From the NCBI GenBank assembly GCA_020744225.1, contig JAGMWG010000003.1, positions 1,922,001 to 1,986,000 on the forward strand: 64,000 nt of DNA. The letters are read 5' to 3'. Made by a program: the position numbers and the translations under genes. The notes beneath the pieces were generated by a model. It made no database searches. It had not been told where the DNA came from and saw only the letters and a program-made list of their open reading frames with translations. Source of the stretch: Paraphoma chrysanthemicola (Eukaryota > Ascomycota > Dothideomycetes > Pleosporales > Phaeosphaeriaceae). Positions 55,130 through 64,000 of this stretch are shown in pieces (positions within the stretch are counted from its first letter, which is position 1; the number at the start of each line of letters is the position of its first letter).

Positions 55130-57558
55130 ACTAAGTAGTTCGGGAAATATCTTCTCGATCGATGCGCAACGCTTTCTTGCCTGATGGAACTGCGATAAGG
55201 CGTCGTGCACAGTCAAATAAATTCCCCGAGGACCAAATAATGTCCCGAGGTCAGAAACCTCAAAGGAGGGAGTAAGTCTGGCGTACCAGTGAGGCAGCAC
55301 TAGCTATCTACGCGAGTCGATGTCGTTCACGCCGAGGCAAAAGCTTGGTGGTCTTGGTCCTGATCTTATGCGTCGATCCTCAGGTGAAACCAAACGTGTA
55401 AGTTGGATAATGAAAAGCAGAAAGGAGTGTGTTGCTCGTTGCATGCGACTGTTGGGTATGGATTGGCTGATCGGCTGTCACATACATTAAACCCCAGCAA
55501 CTTTCCGCACCTCAGGTAAAACACGCTAAAGACGAAGGTTATGCGGCAAGCAATCCTAGACGCTTTAAAGAAGTCGTTAGAACTTAGTGGTGAGAGCGGC
55601 TTAGGCCTGAGCGCGATAAGAAGTGCGAAAGCAAAGTGCAAGATGCACTCTGATGGAAATCATCATATATGTAACAAGCTGACGCTGACCGGGGCACGGA
55701 CTCTCCCCGTCGTTCAAGATCGCCTTCGTTGTAGCGAAAGGACCAAGACGTCTTGGCCGGGCAGTTTCAAGATCGTTTTCGTTGTAGCGAAAGGACCAAG
55801 ACGTCTTGGCCGGGCAGTGCAAGCCCCTTAACCGCATTCGGCCGCCCATCGCCTTAGGCTCTGGCCCGACAGCTTGCACGGGAAAAGCCTCTGCAGCGCG
55901 AAATCCAGGCTGCGTTTGCCCTAGATGGTCGTGCCAAGTTACCACTGCAGCACCGTGTCACACGTGTATTTTCATTCCTTTCCAGTCGACTCGAATAACG
56001 AGTCATGCCATTGGCCATATCACGTCTCGATCCAACTCTAACCGAGCCCAGTATGATGACGAAGCCAATCATACAGAATGTCCTCATTCACAATGGTTAA
56101 CCAACCAAGCACTGCCTAACAGCCTTGCAGACCTGCCAATTCGTCCGCGGCCGCTCAAGCCTGCCATATATAGATATACTAACCTTCATCATCGGAGCAT
56201 GTTCAGCACATGCTCGACCCTTGCTTGCTTGTTTAGCTTTGAGTTATGCCGGCCGGTTAGAGGGTCGTTGGCACTGGCTTTAGGTCTCTGAAAGGGTTGA
56301 GGGCAACTCACTTGTTTGCATAATCATTCTCATTTAGTTTCAGACGTTGAGTGGGCAATTATATAAGGGCATCATTAAGGCGAGCTGAATCTAGTCATCT
56401 CGAATCACTATTAACTCTAGAATGTTCGACAGAGGGTCGGGACTGCACGAACGAGACATATGACAGTCTGACATCTATCTTAATTGCCCGCTGCTGCTTA
56501 TGAGCTTTCAAACATCTGTTTTCTGCGCCGCTGCAAGACTCAGATCACCGCGCAACACCATCATTGTGCCAAGTTCAGCACTGTCTACTTAACAGTATAT
56601 GTTTGTGTTACTAAGCACCCAGGAAGACTATAGACGAGCACTCACTTGTGCTTCTAGCCTACTTTTCGTTCAACAAGTCGTGCTTGTGACCTTCAACTAG
56701 ATCTCCCAGAATCGTGACTAGCACAGCCATCATGCAAACCTTCAGTCTGATTTCCCTCACCTCACACGATCAGGCTGTCCATCAGTAAAGACCAAAAGTT
56801 GACAGTGCGCCTGCAACCGCGATTCGATGTTGACTTTACGAATATCCCCGCCTAACTCGTTCAAACGCTTTCATCTACGATACGGATGAGCGTGAATATC
56901 GCAATCGATTGATACAGATACTGCAGATTCGTGGTTCAGGTTTCGGTGCTCCACGGGCTCTTTTATACTCATGAAGACCAGCGCGCTCAAATTTCGTTTC
57001 ATGCAATCCCTCGCACCTTGATAAACCTTTTTTGAGCACTAAGCGCTAAAGTTCACACTTCTGGGAGAGCTAGGGCCACGTGAACTTTGATAAAGCTACA
57101 TTGAGGCCAAGCAAGCATACTACACAACTGTTAGAACACCGGACATTACAATGACCATAGAGAATACCCATATACAGACCTTCTTGTGATCAGTGTACAG
57201 TCAATCACAAAGACTCCATTTCTGCCCACCGCTACGATCCGAGGTTTGTGTGGTCAGTCAGTCAGTAAGGGTGTTCTTCACTAAATCAGGCCTGAGTATC
57301 CTCGCCATAACCTACAACACAAGGCGAGATGTACAATGAGCCGCACACGATCAGGCTCTAGTATTAAACTACAAAAGCTGGAGCACACAAGGCCTTGCAA
57401 CACGTTGCAATGGGCGTGAAATTTCATATCAATGGTGTGAACTACGGAGTATTCTTTCCGTAAAATCGCAACTATGTGCCTGCTTACAACCCACTCGAAA
57501 CTTCCAGACTGTCAGCGACATCACCTCTACTGCCATGAATGGTCATTGCCTCGATGCT
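55130..57558. other. long spacer between array copies B and C
   Basis: About 2.4 kb with almost no long frames from 56,300 on. It holds a 53-bp tandem duplication near 55.7 kb. No sixth family copy was found by looking for the TYTS/WSKEA patterns. A 96-codon frame at 55541-55831 runs into the duplication and was not called. Confidence 0.5.
55713..55818. repeat. 53-bp tandem duplication with an internal palindrome
   Basis: Two adjacent copies (55713-55765 and 55766-55818) differing at a few bases. Each contains the perfect 14-bp palindrome CCAAGACGTCTTGG. Confidence 0.85.
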
Positions 57559-57938
57559 TTATAGTCGCGGCGATGTTCTCGCATATCTCGGGCCACGCCG
57601 CATGCGAAGAAGTGAGGTGTAAGTCTCTTGCTGATACTTCCTTGCGGCAGTCATGTCCACCCAGTCCGTATATGCAAAGGCGTGCTGAGATACGAGCTCG
57701 ACATCTGTAACACAGCATCAGTACAGATTTATATCTACATTCCGAGATATTCACCCACCCTGAAACGGCACATTTTGCCTTCCGGGTCGGAGAAGAGATA
57801 ACGACCATAGTATCGAGCGATGTTTCCAGATCATCCCAAGACTGGAGAACAGGACCATCACGAACACTGTGACTAATGCGACGATTGCTTCTTTCGACCA
57901 TGTCATTTAATCTGTATCTTCGATTCGAGGGGATATGG
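57559..57938 (-). pseudogene. array copy C: family member with a stop in exon 2 and no recognisable first exon
   Basis: Exon 2 (57938 or 57906 to 57759) encodes MTWSKEAIVALVTVFVMVL and the membrane helix; a TAA at 57909-57907 lies just upstream in the same frame, and the 13-nt ATG exon of the other copies is not found. Exon 3 (57704-57559, 146 nt, acceptor TTACAG) is intact: DWVDMTAARKYQQETYTSLL then RMRRGPR. Translation from the ATG at 57906 could still give a 97-aa protein with helix and tail, so this may be a shortened functional gene rather than dead. Confidence 0.6.
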
Positions 57939-59330
57939 CTACGTAATCAGTTATTCGACCCTGTTGCAAGAAGGATGACGGGCGTCAAAGACAACGTTAA
58001 AACGCAGAAATGCGGACATGTTGACATACTGTTAGAGGTCAGAATTTAAGTCTCAATCACTTGATTTGGAGAGAAGGCGAGAGGTGTATGATGTATCGTG
58101 TTGAGGATGGTAAATGCGGCCAGGCGAGGGCGGAGAATGGGTCTCAGGTACTTGATAGCATGGATGCGTGAGTAGAGAGACTTAGCGCGACATGTAATAC
58201 GAGTCGTAAGCATCCCTTGAGCCTGACCCCTGTGCCCTCTCATTACTTAGCTCTGCGGTAGGGATCCGGGGGCTTGGAATGAGGACGTACCCTTTTGCGT
58301 CTCTGACTTGACTTCGGCGCTTTGCGCTTCCTCGACCCGTGCTGGTGGCGCGCCACACAAAGAAGCCACAGACCACATCTAGGCAGTACACCTGATCACT
58401 CATAGTTTACAGTCTGCAAGTAGACATAAAGCTTGGCAAGAGGCAGTGGAGATTATTGGCTGCCGTGAACGAAGCTGTCGCAATATATAGTGACTGCAAA
58501 AGTGATTTTCCTCATAGTACTGATGTTGGCGGTACCGTTAGTTAGAGTCACGCAATTGACGAAGTCACGATGGATGTGTGCTATGAAGCACAGCTAGTGA
58601 GACGAACGATCCAAGGGCTCGGGTTGAGGACGAAGCGACCCTTCTGACATTTCTGATTTCATGGTTGACACAGACCTGACAAAAATACATCGCCGCTTTG
58701 CGCAATTTTTCATCGTGTGCGGCCAATAATTTTTACGACCTTCTATCCGCCAATTCTGGATTGGCTGATGGGGCGCCCAATCGAGAAGGATTAGCTGTAT
58801 AGCGTGATGACCTGGCGGCGCGGGCGGGGCGTCAACGTTAATCTGGCGCGGCGGGCGGGGTGAATTGGCGTTGCGGCGGCGAACGTTGCCCTGCGACGTC
58901 CTTTACTTTGGTGCAAAACCGAAGAACAACAACTAGGTCCTGAAGCAGGCTCACAGATAACACGGACTTTACTGCTAGTATTGTCAATGCGCACTATATC
59001 ACGGCGGTGCAGAGGAGTCATTATACCTAGGAATCCATCCACTCAGCCGGCTGTTGTTTCGTTTCAACACTTGGAGGATATTGGCATTTTCAGCCTTGTA
59101 GACGTTGGCCTTGATTGCAATTGACCAGCGCCTATTCATAGACAGTACTTTGGCAGTATAAGACATAGTTGAAAGGCGCATTCTTATCCTTCTATGTGAC
59201 TTCGCCATTAGCATTATCTTTCAGGAGCATTGTCAAAAAGTATACGTTGACTCCCAAGCTCTTGAAAGAGCTTGACCAACGTCTACACCGTTTTAATCCT
59301 TGTTTGCATTCATCAAGAGAAATATTGACT
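57939..59330. other. spacer between array copies C and D
   Basis: About 1.4 kb. It contains a possible tiny two-exon gene for a basic peptide (58243-58403), a diverged similar segment at about 58,620-58,710, and a GC-rich patch with repeated GGCGGGGCG-like units at 58815-58860. Confidence 0.45.
58243..58403 (-). CDS. possible tiny basic peptide gene
   Basis: Exons 58403-58392 and 58341-58243 would encode 36 aa, starting MSDQHGSRKRKAPKSSQRRK and continuing basic to the stop. The 50-nt intron has donor GTGTAC and acceptor CACCAG, phase 0. About 40 percent Lys/Arg, like a nuclear localisation or nucleic-acid-binding peptide. Too short to judge; an unspliced 73-codon frame is the alternative. 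Noted because it lies inside the array. Confidence 0.2.
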
Positions 59331-59773
59331 TCAATAGCTATTTACAGATCTTGGACCGCGTCGTCTCCTTAGCATGGAGGTATATGTGCGTTGTTGCGAT
59401 TGTCTCACAACATCAATGTTGACCCATCCCGTACTTCTGTGGTTATACCGTGCTAGCACAATTTCTTCGTCTGAATATATCAAATACTATTACAATAGCA
59501 CTTTGCTTGGCTCACTTACCTCGTCTCAAGGTCTGTATGTGTATCTTCGTGATCAAGAATAACCAAGTCGCATGCCAGTATTTGTATAGAAGACCGGCAC
59601 CAGAGAGTATGACCATGACGAATATGCTTGCGAGGGCGAAGATAGCTTCTTTAGACCATGATCGGTTGGGATTGGGGACGAGAGGAGTGATGTCTGATCG
59701 TTGAGGTTCAAGGATTAGCATAGGTCCTGTTGTGGTAAATTTGGTGCGATCCCGCCTTACCATTCGTTTGCAT
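59331..59773 (-). CDS. array copy D: small single-pass membrane protein, unknown family
   Basis: Exons 59773-59761 (13 nt), 59693-59520 (174 nt) and 59470-59331 (140 nt); 108 aa. Donors GTAAGG and GTAAGT, acceptors ATCAG (GCTAAT branch) and TTCAG, phase 1 both. N-terminal MQTNDITPLVPNPNR, then SWSKEAIFALASIFVMVIL within one hydrophobic helix (about 18-40), a basic linker, and the signature GWVNIDVVRQSQQRTYTSML with RRRRGPR near the C-terminus. The best-preserved SKEA motif of the array together with copy E. Function unknown. Confidence 0.72.
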
Positions 59774-60089
59774 ATTGCGTTGTATTGAGCGCCGTTTTGT
59801 GTTGTGTGGTAATATGAATATGTGTTGTGATTCTGTGAAGTGAAGTCAAAACAAATGCGAGATGCTCAAGACAAAAGCACGATTGAAAAGGGCAGAGAAT
59901 CGGGATATGAGGTAAAAGGTCGCGAGTGTAGCCACTGGCGAGGTACTTTGGTGTTCTTGCGTTGTGAGTGGTTGCCCAACTCGAGCTATTTGCAGGGCCG
60001 CAGGACAGGGTTCTGAAACAGGCCTGCCAATGGATAACCGAGTGGCAACCTTGCTGGAGAGGCTAGGATTCCAGCGTTGGGATAGAGGA

Positions 60090-60127
60090 CCGCAGCAGTA
60101 TCAGTTTGCCGCAGCAGTGTCAGTTTG
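60090..60127. repeat. 19-bp direct repeat, two copies
   Basis: CCGCAGCAGTATCAGTTTG and its neighbour differ at one base (A/G). Confidence 0.85.
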
Positions 60128-60589
60128 CCGCGGGTTGTGTCGAGCAAGTGGTCTTTCATCTAGTCGATTGCGTGAAGAGTGACACTTGAAAAGATTCCTT
60201 CGTCTTTCGAAGCGATTGAAGCCCGAACAGCTTCCCACCGGCATGTACTCGATGTATGGCACCTGTGTGATGTCTTGGTACGCGCCATCAGATATGGCAC
60301 GAATACTGGGATTGCATTCTCTGCGTTAGGTGTGTCTTAGTCGTGTTGAAGACGTGACGTTCCAAAAGCTTCCTTCTGCGGTGAACGCATCGCGTGATTC
60401 GCCGTCTGGACAAGCCTGCGCGGCACCACTACCGGTCAAGGAATCGCCAAAACACATCACCGCTTGCACCGCCAGATTGACGTCTCAGCGTGCCGTGTTC
60501 GTTCCCGGACTTGACGCCACGAAAAGACTCCCACGGCGGCAGCCCTTAACTACAAAGCCGACTCCCGCTAGCCTACCAGGCATGGTCCA

Positions 60590-60920
60590 GCGAATCCCTG
60601 AAGCTGTTCACCGCTTTGCGCTTCTCTGATTCGCCTTACTGGGCCTGCCAGCATGCTTGAACGTCGTCGTGTGGAGTCTTACATGCTGCATGTCCCACGC
60701 GGATGGCGCACACTAACTTACCACGGACGCCAGAAGACGACTCAACGAATCACTTAAGCTGTTCACCGCTTAAATGCATGTTTGGTTCGCTGCCCCTACA
60801 GACCTACAACAAACAGCCGCCTGGACAGTGCCCACTGTAACAGCACCCAGGCGTTGCAGATACGGTTCCGCAAATCCTTGGAGCTGTTCACCGTTTTATC
60901 TTACCCTGATTCGCTGGCCT
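60590..60920. repeat. degenerate repeat, three copies with AGCTGTTCACCG core
   Basis: Cores at about 60,603, 60,760 and 60,884, spaced about 157 and 124 bp. Each is preceded by an AATCCCTGA or AATC-CTT-like segment; two are followed by CTGATTCGC and a CCTTAC or GGCC stretch. Probably an old tandem duplication. Confidence 0.6.
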
Positions 60921-61296
60921 TACGAATATACCAGATGCGGCAGGGTGCCATCTGTGCTGGCGATCTCACATTGCCAGGCCCACAGACCATTTCGAGGCAG
61001 CGCAGCTGATCTGATCCCAGGAACCATGTCTGCACTACTTCACGGCAGAGCGCGCAAAAGGGTCCGCGCATTTGCTGTGAGGAAGCTAGCGTTATGCCTT
61101 GACAGCGCAAACTCTTGTAATTGTTGGATCGATGAGTTATACGCTCCGATGAAAGCGAGCGCCTATAAGCCAAAAAGAAGCACCCCCTCACCTTCCCACA
61201 ACATCGTAGGGTACATGTTTCGAGCACCTTTCAGCGTAGATTCTGCCCCATAGGGACGGATCAGCAAAGAGCAGTCCTCATCCGACATAAGCGTCA

Positions 61297-61764
61297 TCAG
61301 CAGTAGCCTCCGTAGAAAGACCTAGGGCACCTTCGTCTCCGTAGTAAAGATGTATAAGTCTGCTGTTGTGCTTGGCGGACAAGTTCGATTTTGGCCCATC
61401 CTGCCTCTCCCGGATTTCGACTAGTTGAAGCTAATTCTATATCTGCGCTTGTTAAATGAAGATCGGGGTCATGGAATAGCTGATCATTCATACATACCAA
61501 GAAGCTTTATGGCAGTAATTCTGGACTTGAGCTGATTCACGATGACGCGGCCATACTTGTACATCATACTCACGCAGGAAAGCATGACCATGATGATAAT
61601 TGTAGCGGTGGCAAGTATGGCTTCTTTTGACCACTGGCCTTCGTCCGGTGTATTCGTATCTAGGCGTTTTTCTAGTCGGCTCAGCACATGTTTTACTTGA
61701 TAGGGACAGAGAACCAAGTCGATGAACGTGGTATACAAGAAAAAAGCCTACCATTTGCAGACAT
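61297..61764 (-). CDS. array copy E: small single-pass membrane protein, unknown family
   Basis: Exons 61764-61752 (13 nt), 61671-61498 (174 nt) and 61442-61297 (146 nt); 110 aa. Donors GTAGGC and GTATGT, acceptors GACTAG and GCGCAG (TTTAAC branch), phase 1 both. N-terminal MSANEKRLDTNTPDEG, then QWSKEAILATATIIIMVMLS in the membrane helix (about 19-40), a basic linker, and GWAKIELVRQAQQQTYTSLL with RRRRCPR. Ends in a Cys/Gly/Tyr tail. It is the outermost copy of the array. Function unknown. Confidence 0.72.
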
Positions 61765-63056
61765 CGCGGGCAAGCATTCAAGAGTCGGTGTTTGTATGTG
61801 TAGCGATACTCACGGCAGAGAAAGAGAGCGTGAGATGAGCTTGGATATCGCAGGAAGTAGAGGCTTGCTTATATCGATTTACGCAAATACCAAGGATCGT
61901 GAAATACCTGCCAAGGATCGTGAAGTGCAAGTCTCCAGTGCCAAGGATCGTGATATCCGTGGATAGGAATCGGGCGCTCTACACATTCAGTCAAAACATC
62001 TCTAACACGTATGGCGGGCATACCGAAGGCTGTCTCTGAGTTGTCACCTGCTGAACCAAGATTTACTAATAGCTCTTTTGAAAAGTCAGATTGCAGATCG
62101 AAGACAAAAGCATTTCTATCTACAGTACAGTGTTGATGTAATATATGTAACGAGGTCGGACAGGCCAGACGATGGTATAGTTCGTGATCCTGAAGCAAGC
62201 ACTGGAAAAGGTACCTCGTTAGTCGAGCAGCGGAAGCCCAACGAGGCTGAGTGGGACTGCGCTGTGGTTCAAGAACGCCTTGGCTTCGGGCAAACGCAGC
62301 GTTGAGAGGACTGTGAAGGCGGAGGCCAGACTTGACGTAGTAAGTAGACTGAGCGAAAAGAAGAATTCAGCGCTTCATGATATGCATCGTGTAGCGGAGA
62401 GGTGAGAACGCTAAATAAAACAGGACCACGCTGTTTGTTTGAACTGAGTGGATGCTTAAAAGTGGCGTCCGATGCTGGGCCCAGGGGGGTACGGTCCAAT
62501 GGCAGGTCATAAGCAAAGCCATCCTACATCTCACAACCCTCCCGCCCCTGCCCTGATATAAGCATGTCCAGCCTCGTGGCCATTGCCGCAACATCGCTCG
62601 CCATAGGCTTACCCTACTGCTCTCGTCTTGCTACGATCTTTATGCGCAAAGTAACTTCTTCTACTTACGTTCAAGAATGTCTTCGTCCATATGATCCTGA
62701 CTTCGCACCGCCAACTTCGAATGACCTGATGCAACAATCTGCGGGTGCACGCAAAGTGGGAATCGCTGGGGTCGTTGCGCGAGGTGCTTGTAGCTTCAGC
62801 TGGGGTGCAGGAGTTGAACAAATATAGAGAGATTTGTTTCCAGGCGCTTTCTCCGACAGCGAAGCCAGAAGCATAGGGACATCGCGATGTTGGCGGCAAT
62901 CTCTTCCCCGGTCCTCTTCCGCGATGTTCTTGGCTGATGCATAAGCATGGTTGCCTCAGCATGTCGTTCAACGCTTAAGCTCTTATCAAATGGTCTGATC
63001 ACAAATGCTCCAGGCCCTGTTTTAAACTCATGAATTCCTAACTACTCAAGTACTCG
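61765..63056. other. gene-poor stretch right of the array
   Basis: About 1.3 kb. It holds three copies of CCAAGGATCGTGA (61890-61953). A 78-codon plus-strand frame from 62564 to 62827 has no domain and was not called. Confidence 0.45.
61890..61953. repeat. three short direct repeats of CCAAGGATCGTGA
   Basis: Near-exact 13-bp copies starting at 61890, 61911 and 61941. Confidence 0.8.
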
Positions 63057-63416
63057 ATGCTATCCACACCCTTCCACCTTTCTCCACCCACACACCTTAC
63101 GAACCCTCATAAAAGTCCGCTCAGCACGCGAGCAAGGAAAGAAGTGACGTCTCACAGAATCCAGCCCATCCGAACCTTCCCAGCGGACAGGTATAAGCCA
63201 AGCCAAAACCCCCCCGCAAAAGCAACATCTTCAAGACATTATCCACGATTTATTGAAAGAGCTTGCGCGGATCGAGTCGAGCGACGCGTTAACGCGCTCG
63301 AGCAAGACCCAGAGCTTCTGGGTATAAGCAGTGAAGCCAAAACGAAACCAGCCCTGCTTGAATCGTCGACTACGATGAAGCAGCACCAGAAGAAGCGAAG
63401 TCTCCGAAACAAGTAG
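63057..63416 (+). CDS. possible small protein of unknown function
   Basis: 119 codons from an ATG. The first 60 residues are Ser/Thr/Pro/His-rich and look like translated leader. The last 60 (FIERACADRVERRVNALEQD and a Lys/Arg-rich end QHQKKRSLRNK) look more protein-like, so the true gene may be a 3' exon only. No domain recognised; convergent with the edge gene (94 bp). Confidence 0.3.
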   Translation: MLSTPFHLSPPTHLTNPHKSPLSTRARKEVTSHRIQPIRTFPADRYKPSQNPPAKATSSRHYPRFIERACADRVERRVNALEQDPELLGISSEAKTKPALLESSTTMKQHQKKRSLRNK

Positions 63417-63510
63417 GCATTGAAAACAAATGGTAGGAGATTACATAGGAAATTAGTAGAAAGCAATGCTCGGACGTCGTTCCTCATGAAGACCCGTGGC
63501 GGGCAGAAAA

Positions 63511-64000
63511 TCACATGGCCATACCGGGGACCGGCTTCCGCGATGGCATTGGACCAGCATTGGGGTTCATGGGACTGGGACCCGGCGCAGGACCTCGTCG
63601 CGGGTTGCCAGCTTGGCTAGCAGAGTTTGATCGGGGACGACCACCCATCTGCGGGGGAGCCATCTGAGGACCGCCTCCGTATGGGCCTGGTGACATTGAA
63701 CGAGGTGGACCGGCGTATGGTGCGTTGCTGTTTGACCGGCCACGTGGAGGTCCTTGCATGTGAGGTGACATCTGGCGGGGTCCAGGGCTCATAGCGTTAG
63801 GGCCAGGGGACATGCGACCGTTGTTGGGCGAGAAGCCGGGAGGATGAGGCGAGTTACGGCCACCGGCGGGCGAAAGTGGACGAGGCTGAGGACCGCCGTT
63901 GGGGCCCATAGGTGCGCGAATAGGAGGGCCACGCATACCTGGGGGTGGTGGGCCCTGACGTGGTGGACCAGTGCGAGGCTTGACGGGGTGCTTAGAGAGG
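63511..64000 (-). CDS. Pro/Gly/Met-rich protein, C-terminal part, cut by the window edge
   Basis: The frame is open from the right edge to TGA at 63513-63511, about 162 residues. Entirely low complexity: repeated MSPGP units (four), GPPRGRSNSNAP, RPRSNSAS and a terminal MPSRKPVPGMAM. RSNS motifs are candidate phosphorylation or 14-3-3 sites (inference). An in-frame ATG at 63936 is unlikely to be the start because coding character continues beyond it (VKPRTGPPRQGPPPPG). The folded part of this protein lies outside the window, so its identity cannot be given. Confidence 0.65.
   Translation of the reverse strand, partial: LSKHPVKPRTGPPRQGPPPPGMRGPPIRAPMGPNGGPQPRPLSPAGGRNSPHPPGFSPNNGRMSPGPNAMSPGPRQMSPHMQGPPRGRSNSNAPYAGPPRSMSPGPYGGGPQMAPPQMGGRPRSNSASQAGNPRRGPAPGPSPMNPNAGPMPSRKPVPGMAM

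Larger units (their letters stand above)
59774..61296. other. spacer between array copies D and E with degenerate repeats
   Basis: About 1.5 kb. A 19-bp direct repeat (60090-60127) and three imperfect copies of a longer unit (60.59, 60.75 and 60.87 kb) are present. A 159-codon plus-strand frame (60774-61253) overlaps them and is not supported. Confidence 0.5.

Noticed and set aside
55541..55831. 96-codon plus-strand frame starting MRQAILDALKKS
   Set aside because: Its second half is the tandem duplication, and no splice or domain support was found.
59727..59760. 34-nt first intron for array copy D (acceptor ACAACAG)
   Set aside because: Too short for a fungal intron; the 67-nt alternative has a branch site and gives the 174-nt exon shared with copies B and E.

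Overview
The window is nuclear DNA of a filamentous ascomycete (Pezizomycotina). A Dothideomycete is my best guess, by inference only. The support is short introns (about 45-230 nt) with GTRNGT donors and CTAAC/CTGAC branch sites, a fungal-type adenylate cyclase, an Lte1-type RasGEF, GPI-anchored wall proteins, F-box and BTB proteins, and a Fot1/pogo-type DNA transposon. No operons, CRISPR arrays, rRNA or convincing tRNA genes were seen. Exon joins were worked out by hand from splice signals and reading phase, so they are predictions.

Layout. 0.3-10.7 kb is sparse: an edge fragment, a Ser/Thr/Pro-rich GPI wall protein (-), a small SET-domain protein (+), a small two-exon unknown (+), a short-chain dehydrogenase (+) and a secreted Cys-rich protein (-). 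11.5-24.2 kb is a dense housekeeping block: adenylate cyclase (-), the box H/ACA snoRNP assembly factor NAF1 (-), and, divergent from NAF1, the ER mannosyltransferase ALG9 (+). 24.8-40.6 kb carries a DUF3445 haem-dependent N-demethylase-like membrane protein, an Lte1-like RasGEF, a CorA-type cation transporter, a BTB protein (all +) and a TPR protein (-). 41.7-51.4 kb holds lineage-restricted genes: a short F-box-like protein, a GNAT acetyltransferase, an unknown with an AT-hook-like motif, a gene interrupted by one in-frame TAG, an extracellular GPI-anchored App1-like (DUF2183) protein and a 553-aa F-box protein.

51.6-63.4 kb is different. It starts with a complete 1,852-bp Fot1/pogo element with 65-bp terminal inverted repeats and a TA duplication, whose transposase has two in-frame TAG stops. 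Next comes the most interesting feature: an array of five same-strand paralogues (about 53.5, 54.7-55.1, 57.6-57.9, 59.3-59.8 and 61.3-61.8 kb) encoding small single-pass membrane proteins of no family I recognise. The three intact copies share a 13-nt first coding exon, a second exon of exactly 174 nt and a basic C-terminal signature (W-x6-R-x2-QQ-x-TYTS). Two copies are broken. Between them lie small tandem and degenerate repeats. The right edge cuts a Pro/Gly/Met-rich protein (-).

How the genes relate: cyclase and RasGEF are both small-G-protein/cAMP signalling components, NAF1 and ALG9 share a 286-bp intergenic region, and the right-hand third looks like fast-evolving accessory sequence. 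Two features recur: introns with probable GC-AG ends (App1-like gene, possibly the GNAT gene) and stop-free introns of length 3n that leave a frame deceptively open (adenylate cyclase, NAF1).
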